Shown: in pieces, positions 54,000 to 63,321 of the stretch
How the letters are laid out: the number at the start of each line of letters is the position of its first letter
Position numbering within the stretch: position 1 is the stretch's first letter
Source: JANXXV01 sp038230275
Lineage (GTDB): Bacteria > Acidobacteriota > Terriglobia > Bryobacterales > Bryobacteraceae
Direction: 5' to 3'
NCBI GenBank assembly: GCA_038230275.1
Contig: JBBRNO010000003.1
Span: 1-64,000 of the forward strand
Length of the DNA: 64,000 nucleotides
Position numbers and translations under genes: made by a program
The notes under the pieces: generated by a model
Database searches by the model: none
What the model was told of the DNA's origin: nothing
Seen by the model: only the letters and a program-made list of their open reading frames with translations

Positions 54000-54348
54000 C
54001 TAACGTAACCCGGACGCGGATGTACTTCGGACTGGCGAGGCGAGGGTCAGCGCCATGGTGGCCCAGCTTGTGCCGGCGGCTGAAATCCACTGATCGAATC
54101 CATAGGGGAATCCGGCATCAAAGTAGGGCTGGAACGCCAGCGCGCGTCTTGACGTACCATGAGCCATCCTCTTGCTGGGTGCTTAGCAGGAACTGAATGC
54201 CGCGCTTATAAGCTGCATCGGTGACCGGAAGCCCGGCGTGTTGCAGCGAAACCAAAGCTCTGCCGGTGGCATAGGCATTGCTATCCATGGAAGGGACGTC
54301 CCCCCTGCCGCCATCCGATTTCTGGAAGGCCAACATCCTTCGGTGCAT
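54000..54348 (-). pseudogene. C-terminal remnant of squalene-cyclase/prenyltransferase-repeat protein, frameshifted
   Basis: The frame from 54348 reads NAYATGRALVSLQHAGLPVT and GIQFLLSTQQEDGSWYVKTR. The similarity then shifts by one base and continues as ALAFQPYFDAGFPYGFDQWI and SAAGTSWATMALTLASPV to TAG 54000. QxxDGSWxVKxRxxxxQPYF is a typical end of prenyltransferase/squalene-oxidase-repeat proteins of Acidobacteria. The 5' two-thirds are missing. Confidence 0.72.
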
Positions 54349-54459
54349 TATTGTATCGGAGTGAGGCGATTAGTAAGTACGGGGCGGCTTAGAGTTCGGA
54401 TAGGACTTTTGGGGTGCATTCCCGAAAGCTGGTGATTGCCATCTCCATGTTTGCCTTTT

Positions 54460-54499
54460 GGGGTGAACCCCGATAGTATGAATACTTCGGGGTACCCCC
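54460..54499 (+). promoter_or_regulatory. Alternative-hairpin leader upstream of bactofilin gene
   Basis: Three G4/C4 pairings compete within 40 bp: GGGGTGAACCCC (54460-54471), CCCCGATAGTATG-AATACTTCGGGG (54468-54492, one bulged T) and GGGGTACCCC (54489-54498). The middle hairpin excludes the outer two. Lies 41-80 bases before the ATG. Could be a leader that switches structure, or a nucleoid-protein site. Confidence 0.4.
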
Positions 54500-54539
54500 G
54501 TTGTGGGGAGTACAATGACCTCGAAGGAGCTAGACCGGA

Positions 54540-55079
54540 ATGTGGAATCGTAAAAAAGACGAAGAACTGCCCCCAAGACCGGCGCCAGTCCAGCCGGCTC
54601 CAGTACAACAACCTAAGGAAGGAATCCCAATGTCGACATCGCCTAACCGCAGTTTTGAGCCGCCGTCGCAGGTGACGTCAGGTTCCGCCACCATCGGCAA
54701 AGCCGTAATGGTCAAAGGCCAGATCTATAGCCGGGAAGACCTTGTAATCGATGGTGAAGTGGAAGGTACGGTGGATGTACAGGAACACCGCCTGACCGTC
54801 GGGCCAAACGGTAAAGTTGTTGCCGGCATCAAGGCACGCGAGATCGTAGTGCTGGGCGCCATTCAGGGTAACGTAGAGGCGGCCGACAAGATTGACATTC
54901 GCAAGGATGCCAAGCTGGTTGGTGACATTAAAGCCGCGCGCATCGTGATTGAAGACGGCGCATACTTCAAGGGAAGTATCGACATTGTCCGCGCGGAACC
55001 TGTTAAGCAACAGCCCATTTCTCAAAAAGCGCCTCAACCGCCGGCTCCGCTTGCGGCTAGTGCTTCCGATAAACGATAG
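54540..55079 (+). CDS. Bactofilin family protein
   Basis: 179 residues, ATG 54540 with AAGGAG 11 bases upstream. Short basic N-terminus (MWNRKKDEE), Pro-rich linker, then the bactofilin beta-helix core: TIGKAVMVKGQIYSREDLVI, DGEVEGTVDVQEHRLTVGPN, VVAGIKAREIVVLGAIQGNV and KDAKLVGDIKAARIVIEDGA. Ends in a Pro/Ala-rich tail. Bactofilins polymerise into filaments that position envelope enzymes. An ATG inside the linker (54630) is a less likely start. Confidence 0.93.
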   Translation: MWNRKKDEELPPRPAPVQPAPVQQPKEGIPMSTSPNRSFEPPSQVTSGSATIGKAVMVKGQIYSREDLVIDGEVEGTVDVQEHRLTVGPNGKVVAGIKAREIVVLGAIQGNVEAADKIDIRKDAKLVGDIKAARIVIEDGAYFKGSIDIVRAEPVKQQPISQKAPQPPAPLAASASDKR

Positions 55080-55122
55080 GCTTGTTGGTTCACTGGTATC
55101 TCTCTAGTATCGAGGAGAAGTA

Positions 55123-55815
55123 TTGTTTACAGACCGGCTGAAGACGATTCTCCGCGGTTCCTCAGCTGGCGGAACGTCTGCTCCCAGTGCGACTCTTCCC
55201 CGTCCAGCAGCCGGCTCTGGAATTGTGACGGGGCCAGCGTACACGCGCCATAGCAACGGGCTGGACCAGTTCTTCACTTCTCTACGCGGGCAGGCTGGGC
55301 TGAACATCCTGGATTTTGCGGGCGCCAGCCAGGCGAACGTCAGTTTTATCACTAACCTTGGGCACCGCTTGTCTTCCGAAGATTATCTGCGTTCGCTGGA
55401 GATCACCTTCGGAGACGAGCATTTCTATGAGAATCAGGACGACCCGCTGCAGGCTGAAAAGTTTCTGCACGACAACCTGAATTTTCCAGAAGGGCATTTC
55501 GACGGCGCGCTGGTTTGGGATGCGCTGCAATTTCTTTCGCCGCCGCTGCTGCAGGCCACGGTGGAACGGTTGCATACAATATTGCGGCCGGGGTCGAATT
55601 TGCTGGCGTTCTTTCATGCCGATGAGAAAGCTGCACAAGTGCCTTTGTACAACTATCGGATTTCCGATGAGAAGACGCTGTTGCTGACTCCGCGCGGTTC
55701 GCGAAAGCGCGCGCAATTCTTCAACAACCGGGGCCTTGAGAAGCTGTTTCATGAGCAGACGGTGAAGTTCTTTCTGACGCGCGATAGCTTGCGAGAGATT
55801 ATCGTTCGGCGTTAG
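55123..55815 (+). CDS. Methyltransferase-like protein with degenerate SAM motif
   Basis: 230 residues from TTG 55123 (GAGGAGAAG upstream). The predicted Rossmann fold has LNILDFAGASQANVSFITNL in place of a classic glycine-rich motif I, LRSLEITFGDEHFYENQD as acidic strand, FPEGHFDGALVWDALQFLSP and ERLHTILRPGSNLLAFFHAD. I read it as a class I methyltransferase or a non-catalytic relative. It lies between the bactofilin and lysS genes, 43 and 27 bases away. Confidence 0.72.
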   Translation: MFTDRLKTILRGSSAGGTSAPSATLPRPAAGSGIVTGPAYTRHSNGLDQFFTSLRGQAGLNILDFAGASQANVSFITNLGHRLSSEDYLRSLEITFGDEHFYENQDDPLQAEKFLHDNLNFPEGHFDGALVWDALQFLSPPLLQATVERLHTILRPGSNLLAFFHADEKAAQVPLYNYRISDEKTLLLTPRGSRKRAQFFNNRGLEKLFHEQTVKFFLTRDSLREIIVRR

Positions 55816-55842
55816 CCGCTATAATTTCTTGAGGAGAATCTA

Positions 55843-57345
55843 TTGTCGTTAGAACAGGATTTCCTGAAGCAGCGCCTGCAGCGCATTCAGGAAATCGAAG
55901 CACTGGGGTTCCGCGCCTACGGGCAGCGTTTTGAATTCACCCACACCATTCCGCAGATTCTGGCCGAACACGGAGCCAAGACCACCGAAGAGTTGGCGAG
56001 CCCGATCAATGTTCGTATCGCGGGACGAATTCTGACCATTCGCCGGATGGGCAAGGCGGGCTTTCTCACGCTGAGCCAGACCGGCGAGCGGTTGCAGATT
56101 TACGTTAAGAAAGACGCGCTATCGGAAACGGATTATTCGCTTTATCAATTGTTGGATCTGGGCGATATCATCGGCGCCGAGGGTTATCTGTTCCGCACCA
56201 GAACGGGCGAGCTGAGCGTCCATGTGGAGAAGCTTTTCTTTCTGGCGAAGACGCTGCTTTCCATGCCGGAGAAGTGGCACGGGCTGGAAGATGTGGAGAC
56301 ACGCTACCGGCAGCGCTATCTGGACCTGATAGCGAACCCGGAAGTGGGCAAGGTTTTTGTGACGCGGGCGAAAGTGATCGCTTCCTTGCGGCGGCAACTG
56401 GAGGCGCGCGGGTTTCTGGAAGTGGAAACGCCGATGATGCAGCCGCTCTACGGCGGGGCGGCGGCGCGGCCGTTTGAAACGCATCACAATACGCTGGACA
56501 TCGATCTCTATCTGCGCATTGCACCCGAGTTGTACTTGAAGCGGCTGGTGGTGGGCGGGATCGAGCGTGTATTCGAGATCAACAAGAATTTCCGGAACGA
56601 AGGTGTCTCCACCCATCACAATCCGGAGTTCACCATGCTGGAGTTTTATCAGGCCTACACCGATTATCAGGGGCTGATGGACCTATCGGCCGAGTTGCTG
56701 CGGCAGACCGCGATCGATGCCACGGGCGGGACGCAGGTTCCATACCAGGGGGATGTGATCGACTTCGACAACATCCGCCGCTTCAGCATGCGCGAGGCGG
56801 TGATTGAGTTTTGGAAGGGCGATGGCCGTCCGACCATGGAGCAGGTAAAAGACCCGGCGTGGCTGGCGGAGCATTCCCACAAGCCCTCTGCCGGCGAACG
56901 GCTGACGGATATCTTTGAACGCATTGTGGAATCGCAGTTGATTCAGCCGACGATGGTTTATGACTATCCGGTGGAAACCTCTCCGCTATCGAAGAATAAG
57001 CGCGATGAGCCGGAGATGGTGGAGCGGTTTGAGATCTACATTGCCGGGATGGAGATTGGCAACGCCTATACCGAGTTGAACGATCCGCAGGAACAGCGGC
57101 GGCGTTTCGAACTACAGCTTGCGATGGGCGAGAAGGGCGATGAGGAGGCGCATCGCATGGATGAGGATTATTTGCGGGCGCTATGCTATGGCATGCCGCC
57201 GACCGGGGGCGAAGGCATCGGCATCGACCGGCTGACCATGGTGCTGAGTAACTCGCGTTCGATTCGAGATGTGATTCTGTTCCCGCTGCTTCGTCCGGAA
57301 GGACCGATCGGCATCGCCGGCGACCTGCGCAGCGCCGAGTTGTGA
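55843..57345 (+). CDS. lysS: Lysyl-tRNA synthetase, class II
   Basis: 500 residues from TTG 55843 with GAGGAGAA upstream. Anticodon-binding OB fold (VRIAGRILTIRRMGKAGFLT), class II motif 1 region LVVGGIERVFEINKNFRNEG (motif 2), FLEVETPMMQPLYGGAAARP, and motif 3 GEGIGIDRLTMVLSNSRSIR. Essential gene; charges tRNA-Lys. Its stop overlaps the following permease start (GTG 57342). Confidence 0.96.
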   Translation: MSLEQDFLKQRLQRIQEIEALGFRAYGQRFEFTHTIPQILAEHGAKTTEELASPINVRIAGRILTIRRMGKAGFLTLSQTGERLQIYVKKDALSETDYSLYQLLDLGDIIGAEGYLFRTRTGELSVHVEKLFFLAKTLLSMPEKWHGLEDVETRYRQRYLDLIANPEVGKVFVTRAKVIASLRRQLEARGFLEVETPMMQPLYGGAAARPFETHHNTLDIDLYLRIAPELYLKRLVVGGIERVFEINKNFRNEGVSTHHNPEFTMLEFYQAYTDYQGLMDLSAELLRQTAIDATGGTQVPYQGDVIDFDNIRRFSMREAVIEFWKGDGRPTMEQVKDPAWLAEHSHKPSAGERLTDIFERIVESQLIQPTMVYDYPVETSPLSKNKRDEPEMVERFEIYIAGMEIGNAYTELNDPQEQRRRFELQLAMGEKGDEEAHRMDEDYLRALCYGMPPTGGEGIGIDRLTMVLSNSRSIRDVILFPLLRPEGPIGIAGDLRSAEL

Positions 57346-58568
57346 TAGGCGGGTTCGAGCTTTTCGTTGCCGGGCGGTATCTGCGGGCCAAGCGCAAGCA
57401 GGCGGTGATCTCCGTCATCACGGTGATTTCGATTCTTGGCGTCGCGGCAGGAGTGATGGCATTAGTGGTGGCGCTGGCCATTACTAATGGATTTCGCGAT
57501 ACGCTGCAACGGAATCTGTTGGGAGCCACGGCGCACGTCAGCATTCTACAGAAAGAACCGGATTCGGGAATGAGTAATTGGCGCGAGCTGGTGGCGAAGC
57601 TGCGCAAAGTTCCGCACGTTACTGCCGCGACGCCGACGCTGTACGATACGGTTCTGTTTTCCGGACCGCTGCGGTCGACGGGTGGCATCTTGAAGGGCGT
57701 CGATCCGAAGCAGACGGATATTTTGGCGCATCTGAAGCAGGGTTCGATTGATGGACTGAGTGCTACGAAGGGCCTGCGCGGGATTATCCTGGGCAGCAAG
57801 CTTGCCTTGAGCACTGGCATGACGATGGATAGTGTGATTCATGTGCTTAGCCCGCAGCCGGAGTTGACGCCGTGGGGCCCGAAGATCAAGCAGTACGACT
57901 TCCGCGTGGTGGGGATCTTTGAAACTGGCTTCTTCGAATTGGATGCCAATTGGGCGTACGTTTCGCTGGGTTCGGCGCAGAACGTGCTTTCGGTGGACGA
58001 CGTGGTGAATTCCATTGAGATGAAGGTGGACGATGTGGATCAGGCCCCGGCCGTTGCCAAGGCGGCGGAGGCGGCGCTGGGGAACCCGGGCTTGGCGGCC
58101 ACGAACTGGAAGGAGCAGAACAAACCCATCATGAATGCGCTGCGCACGGAGAAGATCGTCACCATTGTGACCATTGGTCTGATTCAACTGGTAGCGGCGC
58201 TGAACATTCTGATCGCGCTCATCATGATGGTGATGGAGAAGTATCGGGACATTGCGATCCTGATGTCCATGGGCGCGCGGCATCAGCAGATCCGCAAGAT
58301 TTTCATGTTGCAGGGAGTCTTGATCGGGATGGTGGGCACGGCGATGGGGCTTACCAGCGGCTACGCGATCTGCTATCTGGCCGACCGGTTCCGATGGATT
58401 CCGCTGGATGAAGCAGTGTACTCGCTGAGTTTCGTGCCGTTCGATCCGCATGCGATTGACGCGCTGTGGATTGCGGCTGTGGCCATCGGCGTGAGCTTCT
58501 TCGCGACACTGTATCCGGCGCGGAACGCCACGAAGATTCAACCAGTGGAAGCACTGCGCTATGAGTAG
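57342..58568 (+). CDS. LolC/LolE-type ABC transporter permease (MacB-like)
   Basis: 408 residues from GTG 57342. Entry GGFELFVAGRYLRAKRKQAV and first helix VISVITVISILGVAAGVMAL, then a periplasmic MacB-PCD domain (VAKLRKVPHVTAATPTLYDT, YDFRVVGIFETGFFELDANW) and three C-terminal FtsX-type helices (IVTIGLIQLVAALNILIALI, ILMSMGARHQQIRKIF, LWIAAVAIGVSFFATLYPAR). This is the LolC/E pattern that extracts lipoproteins with LolD; the LolD ATPase is not adjacent. Confidence 0.9.
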   Translation: MIGGFELFVAGRYLRAKRKQAVISVITVISILGVAAGVMALVVALAITNGFRDTLQRNLLGATAHVSILQKEPDSGMSNWRELVAKLRKVPHVTAATPTLYDTVLFSGPLRSTGGILKGVDPKQTDILAHLKQGSIDGLSATKGLRGIILGSKLALSTGMTMDSVIHVLSPQPELTPWGPKIKQYDFRVVGIFETGFFELDANWAYVSLGSAQNVLSVDDVVNSIEMKVDDVDQAPAVAKAAEAALGNPGLAATNWKEQNKPIMNALRTEKIVTIVTIGLIQLVAALNILIALIMMVMEKYRDIAILMSMGARHQQIRKIFMLQGVLIGMVGTAMGLTSGYAICYLADRFRWIPLDEAVYSLSFVPFDPHAIDALWIAAVAIGVSFFATLYPARNATKIQPVEALRYE

Positions 58569-58574
58569 GCCGCT

Positions 58575-60434
58575 ATGTGCGGAATAGCCGGCTTTACGCA
58601 TCTGCGGCGTATTCCCGACCCTTCCCTGATTCAAGAAGCGACGCGGTCGATTCACCATCGCGGGCCGGATCAGAGTGGCGTTTATGAAACGGACGTGATC
58701 TCGCTGGGCGCGGTGCGGCTGAAGATTATCGATTTGAACGGCGGTGAGCAACCGATGCGCAGCGGCGATTCGGTCATCGTGTTCAATGGAGAGATTTATA
58801 ACCACGCGGAGATCCGCGAGGAACTGGAAGGCTTGGGTGTGCGGTTTGAATCGCGCTGCGATACCGAAGTTGTGCTCAAGGCATTCGTGCAGTGGGACAC
58901 GGCATCGTTCACGCGGCTGCGCGGCATGTTCGCGGCGGCGCTTTGGACGGAATCCACGCGGCGCCTGGTGCTGGTGCGGGACCGCATGGGCATCAAGCCG
59001 CTGTATCTTCATCATCGCGGCGATGACTTGTACTTTGGGTCGGAATTGAAGACGCTGTTCGTGCATCCGGAAATCGAGCGGCGGCTGGATTTGATCGGGC
59101 TGAACTACTACCTCTCAATGAACTATGTTCCCTGCCCCCACACGCTGGTGGCAGGAATCGAAAAGCTGCCGCCGGCACATTGGCTGGAATGGAAAGACGG
59201 GAAATGCCGGGTGGAACGGTATTGGCAGGCGGACTGGCGGCCGCGGGCGTGTTCGCTGAACGATGCGAAGGATGAGTTGGATGGGTTGCTGCGCGCCTCG
59301 GTGAAAGAGCATCTGGTTTCGGATGTGCCATTGGGAATCTGGTCCAGCGGCGGGTTGGATTCTTCGACGATTCTGCATTACGCCGCGGAGGGCGCGCGGC
59401 TGAAGACATTCTCAGTATCGTTCCGCGGGCGGGCGTTCGATGAGAGTGTGTACTTCCGCGAAATGGCGGAGAAGTACAGCACCGATCATCACGAATTCGA
59501 CTTGAATCCAGACGTGGAACTGCAAAGTGCGATTGAGCAGATGCCGTATTATTCCGACGAGCCTAGCGCGGATGCCGGTGCGCTGCCGGTGTGGTTCCTC
59601 TCCCGCATGAGCCGGCAGCACGTAACGGTGGCGCTGAGCGGCGAGGGCGCGGACGAACTGTTTGGCGGCTACAACACCTATCTGGCGGACGGCTACGCGC
59701 GCACGGCACGGAAGACTCCTGAGCTTGCGCGAACGGCGGCGCTGGCGGCCATGCAGTGGTGGCCGGTCTCCGATGAAAAGATCAGTTTCGAATACAAAGT
59801 GAAGCGCATGCTGGAAGGCTCGCTGCTGGGCCCGGAACAGGCGCACTTGTTCTGGAACGGCACATTTTCAGAACCGGCGCGGCAGGGGCTGGTGCTGCTT
59901 GGCGCATTCCGGCGGAACGCGCGTTTGGGAGAAGACGAAGGCGGCATCGGATATCTGAATCAATTTCTGCGGCTGGATCAGGCGAATTATCTTCCGGACG
60001 ACATTCTGTACAAATGCGACCGTATGAGCATGGCGCACTCTTTGGAAGTGCGGCCGCCCTTTCTGGATCACCGCATTGTAGAGTTTGCCGCGAGGCTGCC
60101 GGAGGAGTTGAAGATTCACGGGTCGTCGCTGAAGTATGTTTTGCGGGAACTGATGCGCGACAAGCTGCCGGCATCGGTGCTGACGCGGAAGAAAGAAGGC
60201 TTCGATATTCCCGCGCATGCGTGGTTCCGCGGGCTGCTGAAGCCGCTGCTTTTGGACACAGTGAATCAGCGCGCCTGGGACGGTTTGGGGGTTTTCGCCG
60301 GATCCGCGGTGGAAGCGGTTATCAACGCGCATCTGGAAAGACGCGCGAATTATGGTTATCATCTGTGGGGCCTGCTAACCTTGTTCCTTTGGATCAAACG
60401 ATGGGGAATACAAGCAGCCTCAAATACCAGGTAA
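58575..60434 (+). CDS. asnB: Asparagine synthase (glutamine-hydrolysing)
   Basis: 619 residues. N-terminal Cys glutaminase MCGIAGFTHL with RHHRGPDQSG-like IHHRGPDQSGVYE and FNGEIYNHAEIREEL; C-terminal synthetase with PP-loop IWSSGGLDSSTILHYAA and ALSGEGADELFGGYNTYL, and EVRPPFLDHRIVEFAARLP. The length and sequence match AsnB-type enzymes that also occur in polysaccharide clusters, where they may amidate sugars or amino-acid decorations. ATG 58575 lies six bases after the permease stop. Confidence 0.93.
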   Translation: MCGIAGFTHLRRIPDPSLIQEATRSIHHRGPDQSGVYETDVISLGAVRLKIIDLNGGEQPMRSGDSVIVFNGEIYNHAEIREELEGLGVRFESRCDTEVVLKAFVQWDTASFTRLRGMFAAALWTESTRRLVLVRDRMGIKPLYLHHRGDDLYFGSELKTLFVHPEIERRLDLIGLNYYLSMNYVPCPHTLVAGIEKLPPAHWLEWKDGKCRVERYWQADWRPRACSLNDAKDELDGLLRASVKEHLVSDVPLGIWSSGGLDSSTILHYAAEGARLKTFSVSFRGRAFDESVYFREMAEKYSTDHHEFDLNPDVELQSAIEQMPYYSDEPSADAGALPVWFLSRMSRQHVTVALSGEGADELFGGYNTYLADGYARTARKTPELARTAALAAMQWWPVSDEKISFEYKVKRMLEGSLLGPEQAHLFWNGTFSEPARQGLVLLGAFRRNARLGEDEGGIGYLNQFLRLDQANYLPDDILYKCDRMSMAHSLEVRPPFLDHRIVEFAARLPEELKIHGSSLKYVLRELMRDKLPASVLTRKKEGFDIPAHAWFRGLLKPLLLDTVNQRAWDGLGVFAGSAVEAVINAHLERRANYGYHLWGLLTLFLWIKRWGIQAASNTR

Positions 60435-62185
60435 TCGTCGTTCTGTTTGCGGCGGTGGTGTACCTTGGCTGCTGCATCAGTCCGCCGGGCTTAATGGACG
60501 ATGTGGATGCGGTGCAGGCGCAGATTGCGCGCAACATGCTGGATTCGGGCGACTGGGTAACGGCGCGGCTGGACGGCGTGGCGTACCTGGAAAAATCTCC
60601 GCTGAAGTACTGGATGATGGCCGTCTCATACATGATCTTCGGCGTACACGACTGGTCTGCACGCATCCCGCTGGCGCTGAGCGTGGTGCTGCTGTGCTGG
60701 CTAGCCGGACGATTTGGCGCATGGGCGTTTTCCGAACGCGTGGGACTTTACGCGGGGCTGGTGCTGGCCACTTGCATCGGGCTGTTTCTGTTCACGCGAA
60801 TCCAGATTCCCGATGCGATTCTCACCATGACCATCACACTGGCGATGTGGGGATTTCTGCGCGCCTTGGATGACGACGAACCGAATCCACGGCTGTGGGC
60901 GGCGGTGATGGCGGCCAGTATCGGCGTGGGCTTGCTGCTAAAGGGGCTGATCGCCGCGCTGTTCCCAATCGCCGGGGCGCTGCTGTATCTCTTTTTTTCA
61001 AAGCAACTGTTTCAGCGTGACACTTGGCGGCGTCTGCGTGTCTTCAGCGGCGTCTTGATTGTGCTTGCGATTGCCGCGCCGTGGCATGTGCTGGCAACTA
61101 TCCGCAATCCGCCGTACTTCGATTTCACGATGCAGAGCGAGCCGGGAAAGTATCACGGCTTCTTTTGGTTCTACTTTTTCAACGAGCATGTTTTCCGATT
61201 TCTGAACATGCGCCATCCGCGCGACTACAATACTTTTCCGCGGGCGCTGTTCTGGCTGTTCCACCTGCTGTGGCTGTTCCCTTGGAGTGTGTTCCTGCCG
61301 GCGGCGGTGACATTGGATTACAAGCCGGTGGACCGAGCGGGCCGCACGCGATTGCTGGCCTTGTGTTGGACTGGATTTCTGCTGGTATTCTTTACGTTTT
61401 CCACCACGCAGGAGTATTACTCCATGCCGTGCTACCCTGCGCTGGCGCTGCTGATCGCGTGCGCGATGGCGCGGGAAGACCGCTGGGTCACGGCCGGATC
61501 CAAGGTAGCTTGCGCCGTGGCAGCGGCGGCTGCTTTGGCCATCGCGGCGATTCTTACGCGGGTATGGAATCTGCCGGCGCCGGGTGACATTTCACAGGCA
61601 CTGACGCAGAATCCGGAAGCGTACACGCTGTCGCTGGGACACATGGGCGATCTGACTTTGGACTCTTTCGCGTATCTGAAATTGCCGCTGGTGTTGGCTG
61701 GCGTGGCGTTCGTAACGGGTGCCCTGGGCACACTTCGCTTCCGGGGAGTTAAAACATTTTTGGCGATGGCCGTTATGATGGTGTTGTTTCTTCATGCGGC
61801 ACGATTGGCGCTGGTAGTGTTCGATCCTTATCTGGGTTCGAGGCCTCTGGCCGAGGCGCTGCTGCGCGCGCCGGAAGGACAGTTAATCGTGGACGATCAG
61901 TACTACACATTTTCGTCGGTTTTCTTTTACACCAACCGCCGGGCGCTGCTGTTGAACGGACGAGTAAACAATCTGGAGTATGGATCCTACGCGCCCAATG
62001 CGCCGGCGGTGTTCATCGGCGATGCTAGCCTTAGGGACCTATGGCCCTCCGCTTCCCGCTATTATCTGATCGCGGAAAAGCCCGCGGTGGCGCGGCTGGC
62101 CGGCATTGTAGGGAGTGAGGCGCTGCACACTGTGGCACAATCAGGCGGGAAGTTTCTGTTTACCAATCATGCGGATCTGCGTTGA
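60401..62185 (+). CDS. Family 39 (ArnT/PMT-like) glycosyltransferase, polytopic
   Basis: 594 residues from ATG 60401, overlapping asnB by 34 bp (the frame is open to 60014 but that is antisense-like filler). Lipid-phosphate-sugar transferase of the PMT type: DDVDAVQAQIARNMLDSGDW with the acidic loop after helix 1, LEKSPLKYWMMAVSYMIFGV, LFLFTRIQIPDAILTMTITL and a C-terminal extracytoplasmic region with QEYYSMPCYPALALL. Roughly eleven helices. Likely uses polyprenyl-phosphate sugars to modify lipid A, glycan or protein. Confidence 0.85.
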   Translation: MGNTSSLKYQVIVVLFAAVVYLGCCISPPGLMDDVDAVQAQIARNMLDSGDWVTARLDGVAYLEKSPLKYWMMAVSYMIFGVHDWSARIPLALSVVLLCWLAGRFGAWAFSERVGLYAGLVLATCIGLFLFTRIQIPDAILTMTITLAMWGFLRALDDDEPNPRLWAAVMAASIGVGLLLKGLIAALFPIAGALLYLFFSKQLFQRDTWRRLRVFSGVLIVLAIAAPWHVLATIRNPPYFDFTMQSEPGKYHGFFWFYFFNEHVFRFLNMRHPRDYNTFPRALFWLFHLLWLFPWSVFLPAAVTLDYKPVDRAGRTRLLALCWTGFLLVFFTFSTTQEYYSMPCYPALALLIACAMAREDRWVTAGSKVACAVAAAAALAIAAILTRVWNLPAPGDISQALTQNPEAYTLSLGHMGDLTLDSFAYLKLPLVLAGVAFVTGALGTLRFRGVKTFLAMAVMMVLFLHAARLALVVFDPYLGSRPLAEALLRAPEGQLIVDDQYYTFSSVFFYTNRRALLLNGRVNNLEYGSYAPNAPAVFIGDASLRDLWPSASRYYLIAEKPAVARLAGIVGSEALHTVAQSGGKFLFTNHADLR

Positions 62186-63278
62186 CGCCACGTCGCTGTT
62201 ATTGCGCAGTGCCGGCGTAAAGAACTACGTCTACCACTGGATGCGCGCCATGCAGCGCGATGCAACCGAACACACCATTACGGCGTATCCGCTGCTGGAC
62301 CACACCGGCGATCTGAATCATGAGGCTTCGGTGCTCAGCGTTTGGCAGACGCTTCCGCGCCTGGCGCTGCTGCACCTGATGAACGTATGGCACAACCCAG
62401 GCATGGAGTATCTGATGAGGCAGGTGGATGTTTTCCACGCCTCGAACCAGGTGCGGAATCCACCGCGGCGCACGCGGCTGACAGCCACCCTCTACGACAT
62501 GACATGCCTGCTGATGCCGCAGAACCATACCGCCGACAATGTACGGGCGGAAAAGAATTTCGCGGATAAAGTGCTATCCCGCGCCGACCGGCTGATCGCC
62601 ATCTCGAACCATACCCGGGTGGACGCGGTGAATCTTTTGGGACTGAATCCGGACAAGATCGCAGTGATCTACCCTGGTGTACCGCAGGCGTTCTTTGAAG
62701 TGACCCCGGCACAAGTGGCGCACGCAACAGGGAAGTATGGTCTGACGAAACCGTACATACTTTTTGTGGGAACGGTGGAGCCGCGCAAGAACCTGGACCT
62801 GCTGTTGGACGCCTATGAGCGCCTTCCCGGCTCGCTGCGAAGCGAGTTCAATTTGATTGCCGTTGGTCCGATCGGTTGGGCGGCGGGCGGCACGGTACAA
62901 CGGCTAGCGTCAGGTGCGCAGGGCGTGAGGCATCTGGGATATGTGCCGGAAGCCGACCTGCCGGGCATCACCGCCGGAGCTACGGCGTTCGTTTATCCTT
63001 CGCTATATGAAGGCTTCGGGTTTCCGGTGGCGCAAGCAATGGCGGCGGGAGTTCCGGTGATCACCTCAAACGTATCGTCGCTGCCGGAGGTGGCGCGGGA
63101 CGGGGCCATTCTGGTGGATCCGAAGAGCGAGGCGGAACTGCACGACGCCCTGGCGCGGCTGCTGACGTCGCCCAGCCTTCAGAAGCAGTTGGCAACAAAG
63201 GGGATGGAGATTTCGAAGGAATACACGTGGCAGGTGGCAGCACGAAAATCCGCCGAATTCTTCAGCACTTTGCCCTAA
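62169..63278 (+). CDS. Glycosyltransferase family 4 (GT-B)
   Basis: 369 residues from ATG 62169, overlapping the previous gene by 17 bp. GT-B fold: CVDATSLLLRSAGVKNYVYH, ADRLIAISNHTRVDAVNLLG, the donor motif PYILFVGTVEPRKNLDLLLD, and GAGATAFVYPSLYEGFGFPV-type ITAGATAFVYPSLYEGFGFP with EGFGFPVAQAMAAGVPVITS. The ExGFGxPxxE-like motif is typical of GT4 retaining mannosyl-/glucosyltransferases. Likely part of polysaccharide assembly with the flanking exporter. Confidence 0.92.
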   Translation: MRICVDATSLLLRSAGVKNYVYHWMRAMQRDATEHTITAYPLLDHTGDLNHEASVLSVWQTLPRLALLHLMNVWHNPGMEYLMRQVDVFHASNQVRNPPRRTRLTATLYDMTCLLMPQNHTADNVRAEKNFADKVLSRADRLIAISNHTRVDAVNLLGLNPDKIAVIYPGVPQAFFEVTPAQVAHATGKYGLTKPYILFVGTVEPRKNLDLLLDAYERLPGSLRSEFNLIAVGPIGWAAGGTVQRLASGAQGVRHLGYVPEADLPGITAGATAFVYPSLYEGFGFPVAQAMAAGVPVITSNVSSLPEVARDGAILVDPKSEAELHDALARLLTSPSLQKQLATKGMEISKEYTWQVAARKSAEFFSTLP

Positions 63279-63321
63279 GCCGACGCCGGGTTTGCTAGAG
63301 TTAAAACATTAGCATTCGCAA

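Noticed and set aside
57546..59066. 506-codon minus-strand open frame
   Set aside because: Lies antisense to the LolC/E-type permease and asnB, which have clear family motifs; the translation is Arg/His-rich without domains.
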